Assembly (NCBI GenBank): GCA_002171675.1
Contig: NHDX01000012.1
Coordinates: 39,436 to 44,443 of the forward strand
Length of the DNA: 5,008 nt
Reading direction: 5' to 3'
DNA from: Chloroflexi bacterium TMED70
GTDB lineage: Bacteria > Chloroflexota > Dehalococcoidia > Lucifugimonadales > Lucifugimonadaceae
Shown here one piece after another: positions 1 through 5,008 of this stretch. Positions within the stretch are counted from its first letter, which is position 1; each line of letters opens with the position of its first letter. The notes under the pieces were generated by a model, which was not told the DNA's origin, searched no databases, and saw only the letters and a list, made by a program, of their open reading frames with translations. A program made the position numbers and the translations under genes.

Positions 1-51
1 TCAATAGCAGTTTTAATTAGAATGAGAACTCAAAAATAATTTTGTTATAGC

Positions 52-60
52 TGATATAAT
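52..60 (+). promoter_or_regulatory. Extended -10 promoter of the EVE-domain gene
   Basis: The bases TGATATAAT match the bacterial extended -10 consensus (TG-N-TATAAT) exactly, with the -10 hexamer at 55-60. No good -35 hexamer lies 16-18 bp upstream (the area around 32-37 is A-rich), which is tolerated by extended -10 promoters. The expected transcription start, about 7 bases downstream, falls at 67-69, on or beside the ATG at 69. Together with the lack of any Shine-Dalgarno sequence before that ATG, this suggests a leaderless transcript. The match is seen directly; the function is inferred. In DNA this AT-rich, chance TATAAT matches are common. Confidence 0.5.
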
Positions 61-68
61 TTATAATC

Positions 69-569
69 ATGGCAAACACATATTGGCTTGTAAATTTATC
101 CTCTGAGAATTATAAGATTCTGAAAAAAAGATCTTTTGATATATTAGGATTCTCTAAAAAAGATAATAAATTAACAAATAAGATTGATATCAATGATAAT
201 GTTATTTTTTATGTATCTGACTTCAGATCTTTTGTTGGGCAAGCTAGAGTAAATTCAAAAAAATTTCATGAAACAAAGCAAATATGGGATAAAAATTCTG
301 ATGAAAATTTGCCTTATAGAGTTAAGCTAAATAATCCAAAAGTATTAGATGAAAATAATTTTGTTAGTGCATATCATGTTGCACCTTCTCTAAATTATAT
401 AAAGAAATGGGCACCAGAATATTGGTATTTAGCTTTGTTATCTCCAGTGCATGTCATATCACAAAATGATTATTCTATAATTTCATCAAATTTAGATAGT
501 GTAAATCAAAAACCAAAAATTATAAGAAAAAATAAATCTAGAAGAAATAAAAAAAAGAAAAAAGTTTAA
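69..569 (+). CDS. EVE-domain (PUA-like fold, UPF0310-type) protein with basic tail
   Basis: This 166-residue protein resembles EVE-domain proteins of the UPF0310 type. Supporting features in order are the N-terminal YWLV strand (residues 5-8), a DxxGF segment (24-28), NDNVIFYVSD (42-51), FVGQARV (55-61), an IW plus LPYRV stretch (72-85), a KVLDE segment (91-95), and KKWAPEYWYLAL (112-123) followed by the HVI strand. EVE domains are small PUA-like folds proposed to bind nucleic acids, particularly modified bases; the substrate of this one cannot be read from sequence. The core ends near residue 140 and is followed by a Lys/Arg-rich tail (about 149-165, including KKKKK) that probably contacts nucleic acid and is predicted to be disordered. 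No signal peptide or membrane segment is visible, so it should be cytoplasmic. The ATG at 69 is chosen because the conserved YWLV begins four residues later; no Shine-Dalgarno precedes it. The gene is monocistronic within the window and converges on the TatD-like gene, overlapping it by 4 bp. Confidence 0.85.
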   Translation: MANTYWLVNLSSENYKILKKRSFDILGFSKKDNKLTNKIDINDNVIFYVSDFRSFVGQARVNSKKFHETKQIWDKNSDENLPYRVKLNNPKVLDENNFVSAYHVAPSLNYIKKWAPEYWYLALLSPVHVISQNDYSIISSNLDSVNQKPKIIRKNKSRRNKKKKKV

Positions 570-1324
570 ATCCCTAGTATATTTTTAGCGTTTTTATTGA
601 GTATTTCGATAAGTTTTGATTTATTTACATCCAAAATTTCAGAAAGTTTATTTACTATTAAAATTAGATCTTTTGGCTCTGTCCATCGCATTCTATTTTT
701 CTTAAAATATTGAGGATATGAATCTGTCTCAATTACTAATTTCTCAAGTGGTAGTTTAGATATTACCTCAGCTAAAATCGCATCTCTTAGAAAAGGCTTA
801 GCTATTGATATGTAACAATTGTTATCTAAAAGTTTTTTAGCATATTCATAATTTCCTACAAAATAATGCGCTACAGATTTTATATCCTTAATATTTTCTG
901 AAGCAATCAAATCTATTGCTTCTTTTTCTGCATTTCTTACATGAAATGCAATTGGAAGTTTTGATTTTCTAGCTATGTTTATTTGATTTGAAAAGAATTC
1001 TTTTTGTAAGTTTATATCTGGTGAATCAGGCTGTATATCTAAACCAATTTCACTTATCATTATTGTTTTTTCATTCTTAGTTAATTCTTCAAGAATATTC
1101 AAATAACCTTTAGTATCTTCATCAAGTATATTTTGTGGATGTATTCCAACTGCTGAATATATAAGATCATATTTTTTAGAAAGATTTATAGTTTTTCTTG
1201 AGTCTGAAATAGTTGTGCCTGCTGCAATAATTAATTCAATATTAGAATTTTTAGAGTTATTTACTAATAACTCAAGATCCTCATCACTAAATTGCTGAAC
1301 ATGAGTATGAATATCAATAAACAT
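566..1324 (-). CDS. TatD-family metal-dependent hydrolase
   Basis: This 252-residue protein is close to the usual TatD length of about 260 and should be a TIM-barrel hydrolase with a two-metal centre. The family includes DNases acting on 3' ends, and many members have unproven substrates. The metal-binding landmarks are present: HxH at His6/His8 (DIHTH), a VGIHP loop (59-63), the SEIGLD glutamate Glu92, His128 (FHVRNAE), His153 (AHYFVGN) and the ETD aspartate Asp201. Two sites deviate from the E. coli-type pattern: the usual HCF(S/T)G reads HYFVG, and the loop after the catalytic Asp reads SYPQYFKKNRMRWTEP rather than SPYLAP...RNEP. This points to a divergent subfamily, so the specific symbol tatD is not assigned. 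The start ATG lies one base after the stop of the upstream transporter gene and has no convincing Shine-Dalgarno, suggesting translation by coupling. The stop overlaps that of the convergent EVE gene. The family call is firm; the substrate is unknown. Confidence 0.9.
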   Translation of the reverse strand: MFIDIHTHVQQFSDEDLELLVNNSKNSNIELIIAAGTTISDSRKTINLSKKYDLIYSAVGIHPQNILDEDTKGYLNILEELTKNEKTIMISEIGLDIQPDSPDINLQKEFFSNQINIARKSKLPIAFHVRNAEKEAIDLIASENIKDIKSVAHYFVGNYEYAKKLLDNNCYISIAKPFLRDAILAEVISKLPLEKLVIETDSYPQYFKKNRMRWTEPKDLILIVNKLSEILDVNKSKLIEILNKNAKNILGI

Positions 1325-1325
1325 T

Positions 1326-2591
1326 CTAGTTTATTCTAACTTTCGGTGAAATTATTATAAGAATACAAGCTACTAGTGCTAATATTCCAAAAAGAGGAAA
1401 TGTCATTTGATATGAACCTGATAAATCATAAATTAACCCAGCAGATATCCCTCCAATTGCTTGCCCTGCACTTACGAACGGCTCCGTATATCCCCTAATA
1501 GCTCCTATATTATCCTTTCCAAAAATATCTGCAAGAAGGACTGGAGGAATAACCAATAATCCACCAAGTGCCATTCCAAACAAGAAAGCTACAATGTAAG
1601 CAGATAATACAGATGAAACAAATAAAAATAAAATTGCACTTATTCCTAACCATAATGAACCGAAGAAATATACAGTTTTTGAACTAAATTTATCAGTTGC
1701 CCAGCCTGTTATTACACTTCCAAATCCAGTTCCTAAAGCCATTATTGTCAATGCGGAAGCGGCTATTAAGGGATTTAATCCCTTATCTATAAGATAAGCA
1801 GCTTGATGTATATTTACTCCAGTATGAATAAAATAAGTTAAGAATCCAACCATAGATAAAAGCCAAAACGCTTTTGACTTAAATGCTCCTTTTAAGGAAA
1901 TGGAACTTTCATTTCTATCTGAAGTTTTTTGTGTGTTTTGAGATAGATATTTACTTTCTTTGATATTTAATTTTTTAGGATCATCAATCATTGTAAAAAA
2001 TACTAATGGGAAAGAAATTATCCAAACACTTACTCCTATCCATAGCCAACTTAATCTCCAAGAATCTAAATTATTACCATCAAGGTCCATTATTAATTGA
2101 GCAAAAAGTGGGAATAAACCCATTCCTAAAGAATGAAGAAGACCTAAAATACCAGTAGCTTTACCTCTATTATTTACAAACCATTTTGTAACAACAGTTG
2201 AGGCACCTATTTGTATAGGTGAACTAAAAATTATTCTTCCAATAGCAAATAAAATATAAAATGTTATTGGTGAGAAAGTTCTACTAATTAATAAAGTAGT
2301 TAAGCCTAATAAAAGAACAGAACTGAAAAGTATTTTTTTGGAACCATATTTTTGTATTAGATATCCTGATAAAGGGGAAATAAAAACAGATAAAATTCCT
2401 GCTAAAGAAGAAGCTCCAACGATTAATGTTCGAGACCAGCCTAAATCCTCACTCATAGGGTAAACAAAAACTGCAATAGTCAGAGTTGCAGCTGCATTTC
2501 TAACAAACATTGTTGACCCAGACCCAGCCACAATGATCCATCCATAGTAAAAAGGGATCTTTTTTTGGATAAATTTGCCTATTTGATTCAT
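1326..2591 (-). CDS. MFS transporter, monocarboxylate/oxalate-formate porter-like
   Basis: This 421-residue inner-membrane protein shows the 12-helix major facilitator layout. Hydrophobic segments lie at roughly residues 14-36, 55-79, 86-103, 108-130, 143-168 and 180-201, then a hydrophilic central loop (about 203-238, rich in Lys, Ser, Asn), then six more helices to about residue 415. The loop between helices 2 and 3 carries an MFS motif-A-like sequence, GYLIQKYGSKK (76-86), and the second half has a matching GWATDKFSSK (296-305). The opening FYYGWIIV (14-21) and YPMSEDLGWSRT (44-55) are typical of monocarboxylate-porter and oxalate/formate-antiporter-like carriers, so a small organic anion is a plausible substrate, but this is inference. 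The ATG follows a modest AGG-containing ribosome site about 4 bases upstream. It is the first gene of a two-gene minus-strand operon with the TatD-like gene, ending one base before that gene starts, and is divergent from aconitase across 75 bp. The fold is certain; the substrate is not. Confidence 0.9.
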   Translation of the reverse strand: MNQIGKFIQKKIPFYYGWIIVAGSGSTMFVRNAAATLTIAVFVYPMSEDLGWSRTLIVGASSLAGILSVFISPLSGYLIQKYGSKKILFSSVLLLGLTTLLISRTFSPITFYILFAIGRIIFSSPIQIGASTVVTKWFVNNRGKATGILGLLHSLGMGLFPLFAQLIMDLDGNNLDSWRLSWLWIGVSVWIISFPLVFFTMIDDPKKLNIKESKYLSQNTQKTSDRNESSISLKGAFKSKAFWLLSMVGFLTYFIHTGVNIHQAAYLIDKGLNPLIAASALTIMALGTGFGSVITGWATDKFSSKTVYFFGSLWLGISAILFLFVSSVLSAYIVAFLFGMALGGLLVIPPVLLADIFGKDNIGAIRGYTEPFVSAGQAIGGISAGLIYDLSGSYQMTFPLFGILALVACILIIISPKVRIN

Positions 2592-2606
2592 TCTACCTAT
2601 TTATTT

Positions 2607-2622
2607 ATTCTGATAATAGAAT
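2607..2622. repeat. Small palindrome, candidate operator
   Basis: The two 5-base arms, ATTCT and AGAAT, are exact inverted repeats separated by GATAAT. The site covers the candidate -10 of the MFS gene and sits at about -40 to -25 of the proposed aconitase start, a position where a bound regulator would affect both promoters. A 5-bp arm in AT-rich DNA arises often by chance, so a role as an operator is only a suggestion. Confidence 0.25.
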
Positions 2623-2654
2623 GTAACATTAAATTATAAAAATCGATTGTATTT

Positions 2655-2661
2655 GGGGGAG
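2655..2661 (+). promoter_or_regulatory. Strong Shine-Dalgarno site that fixes the TTG start of aconitase
   Basis: GGGGGAG is the most purine/G-rich run in the intergenic region. Its GGAG core ends five bases before the TTG at 2667, a normal spacing. The frame is open upstream only to the TAA at 2637-2639, and no ATG or GTG in frame lies between that stop and 2667. The first in-frame ATG (2874, codon 70) is inside conserved aconitase sequence, so it cannot be the start. Confidence 0.75.
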
Positions 2662-2666
2662 TTATA

Positions 2667-5008
2667 TTGTCTTTAAACTTTAATAATAAAAATTATCAAA
2701 ATGAACTAAATTTGCTTGAAGGTAAAAAGAAATATTACGATATAAAATCTTTAGCTAATGCAAATAAAGTAGATCTAAATAAAATTCCATTTTCTATAAG
2801 AATATTGATAGAAAATGTTTTAAGATCTTATGATAAAAATATATCTAACGAAACTCAATTAGAACAAGTTCTTATGTGGAATAAGGATACTGTTCCTGAT
2901 AAAGAATTTCCCTATATGCCCGGAAGGGTTGTTCTACAAGATTTTACAGGTGTTCCTGTTGTAGTTGATTTAGCTGCAATGAGAGATGCTGTATCTGATC
3001 TTGATATTGAACCTTCAATAATTAATCCTATAGTTAGATCTGACTTGGTCATTGATCATTCTGTTCAGGTTGATTCCTTTGCACAAAATGATTCTTTAAA
3101 TATGAATATTTCGAGAGAATTTGAAAGAAATCAAGAAAGATATAAATTATTAAAGTGGGCTCAAAACGCCTTTTCTAACTTTTTAGTTGTTCCTCCAGGT
3201 ACTGGAATTGTGCATCAAGTTAATTTAGAAAATCTTGCCGAAGTTATATTAGCATCAAATGATGATGATAATATTTATCCTGATACATGTGTAGGAACCG
3301 ATTCACATACAACTATGATAAATGCTGTAGGAGTTTTAGGATGGGGAGTTGGCGGGATTGAAGCTGAAGCCGTTATGTTGGGACAACCCTATTATATGCA
3401 AGTACCAGAAGTTGTTGGAGTTAAATTGTTTGGGGATATCAATGAGGGAACTACTGCTACAGATATTGTTTTAGCTATAGTTGAAAAATTGAGAGAAGTT
3501 GGAGTAGTAGAAAAATTTGTAGAATTTTTTGGTCCTGGATTAAGTCAATTATCATTAACCGATAGAGCTACAATTTCTAATATGGCCCCAGAGTATGGAG
3601 CTACCTGTGGATTTTTCCCAGTAGATGATAGAACTATTGATTATCTAAAGATGACAGGAAGAGATGAAAAAATTATTGATCGTGTAGTAAATTACACTCA
3701 ATCAAATGGATTATTTTATGACGGAGTAGATCCGGAATTTTCATTAGTAGTAGATTTCGATTTATCAACAGTTGAAAGCTCGCTCGCTGGTCCCAAAAGA
3801 CCTCAGGATCGATTGCTATTATCAGACGTAAAAGAAAATTTTTATCAGAACTTTGATTTATCTGAAAATCAAATAAATAATGATAAATTAGATAATGCTT
3901 CAGTTGTTATTGCAGCTATAACAAGTTGTACAAATACTTCGAATCCTAATGTGATGGTTGGAGCTGGATTAATTGCTAGAAATGCTTTTGAAAAAGGCAT
4001 GTTCCCAAAAGAATGGGTTAAGACTTCTCTTGCTCCTGGTTCAAAGGTGGTTAGTAAATATTTAGAAGCATCTGGATTGAATAAATATTTAGATCAAATT
4101 GGATTTCAAACAGTTGGTTATGGATGTACTACTTGTATTGGTAATTCGGGCCCACTACCTTCTGAAATAGCTCAAAAAGTTGATGATGATGAACTTTCAG
4201 TCTCAGCTGTATTATCAGGAAATAGAAACTTTGAAGGAAGGGTGCATCCCCAAGTAAAGGCGAATTATCTAGCTTCTCCAATGTTAGTTGTTTTATATGC
4301 TCTAGCTGGAACAGTAAATATAGATTTTTCAAATGATCCTATAGGAAATGATAAAGAGGGTAAAGCAGTATATCTTGAAGATCTATGGCCTTCGTCTAAA
4401 GAAATAGAAGATACTATTAATAACTCACTTACCTCAGAAATGTTTATTGATGAATATGAATCTGTTTTTCAAGGACCAGAAGAGTGGGTAAAACTTTCTT
4501 CATCTAAAGGTAATAAATTTAATTGGGAGAAACAATCTACCTATATTCAAAAGCCTCCATATTTTGATGATTTTAATCTTCAACCTTCAAAGAAAAATGA
4601 AGTAAATCAAGCAAGATGTTTAGTAAAATTATCAAATTCAGTTACTACTGATCATATTTCTCCTGCTGGATCTATCCCACAATCAGCTCCTTCAGGTCAA
4701 ATGCTGATTTCTAGTGATGTCCCAAGATTTGAATTTAATTCTTATGGTTCAAGACGAGGGAATCATAATGTTATGGTTAGAGGAACATTTGGAAATATTA
4801 GATTAAGAAATCAAATAGTGGAAGAAGAAGGAGATTGGACTGTTTATTTTCCTACAGGGGAAAAAATGAGAATATTCGAAGCTTCTGAAAAATACTTACA
4901 ATCAGAAACTCCCTTAATAGTTTTAGCAGGTAAAGAATATGGTACTGGATCCTCAAGAGATTGGGCAGCAAAAGGTCCTGCTTTACTTGGAGTAAAAGTA
5001 GTAATTGC
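2667..5008 (+). CDS. acnA: Aconitate hydratase A (aconitase), 3' end beyond window
   Basis: The visible 780 codons are about 85-88% of a normal AcnA/IRP1-type aconitase (about 890-910 residues); the frame is intact to the window edge. The enzyme interconverts citrate and isocitrate through cis-aconitate in the cytoplasmic TCA cycle using a [4Fe-4S] cluster. Cluster ligands are Cys421 (TSCTNTSNP), Cys487 and Cys490 (GYGCTTCIG); the 66- and 3-residue spacings equal those of human IRP1 (437, 503, 506). Other landmarks are IPFSIRILIENVLR (40-53), LQDFTGVP with Gln91-Asp92, IDHSVQVD with His131, PPGTGIVHQ (176-184), GTDSH with Asp212-Ser213-His214, SLAGPKRPQDR, the swivel-domain TTDHISPAG (Asp662-His663), NSYGSRRGNHNVM (Arg696-Arg697) and GTGSSRDWAAKG, whose Ser762 and Arg764 match the catalytic Ser and substrate-binding Arg. 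The start is TTG behind a strong Shine-Dalgarno. The protein is of the AcnA/IRP1 class, not AcnB. AcnD, a related methylcitrate dehydratase, is less likely: no methylcitrate genes are nearby. Confidence 0.96.
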   Translation, partial: MSLNFNNKNYQNELNLLEGKKKYYDIKSLANANKVDLNKIPFSIRILIENVLRSYDKNISNETQLEQVLMWNKDTVPDKEFPYMPGRVVLQDFTGVPVVVDLAAMRDAVSDLDIEPSIINPIVRSDLVIDHSVQVDSFAQNDSLNMNISREFERNQERYKLLKWAQNAFSNFLVVPPGTGIVHQVNLENLAEVILASNDDDNIYPDTCVGTDSHTTMINAVGVLGWGVGGIEAEAVMLGQPYYMQVPEVVGVKLFGDINEGTTATDIVLAIVEKLREVGVVEKFVEFFGPGLSQLSLTDRATISNMAPEYGATCGFFPVDDRTIDYLKMTGRDEKIIDRVVNYTQSNGLFYDGVDPEFSLVVDFDLSTVESSLAGPKRPQDRLLLSDVKENFYQNFDLSENQINNDKLDNASVVIAAITSCTNTSNPNVMVGAGLIARNAFEKGMFPKEWVKTSLAPGSKVVSKYLEASGLNKYLDQIGFQTVGYGCTTCIGNSGPLPSEIAQKVDDDELSVSAVLSGNRNFEGRVHPQVKANYLASPMLVVLYALAGTVNIDFSNDPIGNDKEGKAVYLEDLWPSSKEIEDTINNSLTSEMFIDEYESVFQGPEEWVKLSSSKGNKFNWEKQSTYIQKPPYFDDFNLQPSKKNEVNQARCLVKLSNSVTTDHISPAGSIPQSAPSGQMLISSDVPRFEFNSYGSRRGNHNVMVRGTFGNIRLRNQIVEEEGDWTVYFPTGEKMRIFEASEKYLQSETPLIVLAGKEYGTGSSRDWAAKGPALLGVKVVI

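Larger units (their letters stand above)
2592..2666. promoter_or_regulatory. Divergent promoter region between MFS transporter and aconitase genes
   Basis: These 75 bases must hold the promoters for both flanking genes. On the plus strand TATAAA at 2635-2640 is a reasonable -10 for aconitase, placing the start of transcription near 2647 and leaving a leader of about 20 bases that contains the ribosome site; no good -35 is seen. On the minus strand TATTAT (2618 down to 2613) is a possible -10 for the transporter, with a leader of about 15 bases. A short inverted repeat, ATTCT-GATAAT-AGAAT, spans 2607-2622 between and partly over these elements. No riboswitch-like structure fits in this space. 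The hexamer assignments are weak because the region is so AT-rich. Confidence 0.4.

Noticed and set aside
62..67. Second TATAAT hexamer just before the EVE start codon
   Set aside because: A -10 here would start transcription inside the gene, past the ATG, and it lacks the upstream TG of the copy at 55-60. The latter is the better promoter candidate.
566..600. Possible intrinsic terminator after the EVE gene on the plus strand
   Set aside because: T runs occur at 582-586 and 591-595, but no stable GC-rich stem precedes them. They lie within the coding sequence of the TatD-like gene, where such runs are common in this AT-rich DNA.
3207..3215. Val in GTGIVHQ of aconitase where some bacterial enzymes have Cys
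   Set aside because: Both residues occur among AcnA/IRP1-type enzymes and the position is not a cluster ligand, so it is ordinary variation.
4129..4332. 67-codon open frame on the minus strand
   Set aside because: It lies wholly inside and antisense to the aconitase region that encodes two of the iron-sulfur cysteines and the conserved sequence after them. It has no recognisable domain, and the plus-strand protein there is strongly conserved, so this is a chance frame.
2667..5008. Possible frameshift or pseudogene status of aconitase
   Set aside because: I followed the frame from the TTG to the edge without finding a stop or a break in the conserved motifs. The cluster cysteines and active-site residues are all present. 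The missing C-terminus is due only to the window boundary.
1..5008. Search for mobile elements, CRISPR repeats, tRNA/rRNA genes or a novel defence cluster
   Set aside because: No transposase, integrase, long terminal inverted repeats, regularly spaced repeats or tRNA-like cloverleaf was recognised. Although EVE domains can occur in defence systems, this one stands beside housekeeping genes with no nuclease or methyltransferase partner in the window.

Overview
This 5 kb window is an AT-rich stretch of bacterial chromosome with densely packed genes, short intergenic gaps and the standard genetic code (TGG for Trp, ordinary stops). It holds four genes: an EVE-domain protein (plus strand), a TatD-family metal-dependent hydrolase and a major facilitator superfamily transporter (both minus strand), and the first ~780 codons of aconitase A (plus strand), cut by the right edge. 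All are ordinary housekeeping or accessory families. I see no mobile element, CRISPR array, RNA gene or phage signal, and codon and base use look uniform. The gene content and low GC would fit a streamlined free-living, perhaps marine, bacterium. A low-GC marine Chloroflexota (SAR202/Dehalococcoidia-like) is one guess, made from the general look of the proteins only and held with low confidence.

Layout. 1-68: short leader with an extended -10 promoter placed so that the EVE gene mRNA would be leaderless. 69-569: EVE-domain protein with a Lys/Arg-rich tail. 566-1324 (minus): TatD-like hydrolase, convergent with the EVE gene; the two TAA stops share a TTAA. 1326-2591 (minus): 12-helix MFS permease resembling monocarboxylate/oxalate-formate type carriers, one base upstream of the TatD start, so the two form a compact operon transcribed transporter first. 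2592-2666: 75 bp divergent promoter region with a small palindrome. 2667 to the window end: aconitase, starting at TTG behind a strong Shine-Dalgarno sequence.

How the genes relate. Aconitase isomerises citrate to isocitrate in the TCA cycle. The divergent transporter may carry a small organic acid, so shared control with aconitase is conceivable, but the sequence does not prove it. TatD and EVE proteins are commonly scattered nucleic-acid-related housekeeping genes. No previously undescribed system is evident. The points most worth a second look are the leaderless EVE promoter, the overlapping convergent ends with an A-rich/T-rich tract that may serve both genes, an in-phase slippery heptamer in that tract, and a TatD active-site loop that differs from the E. 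coli-type pattern.
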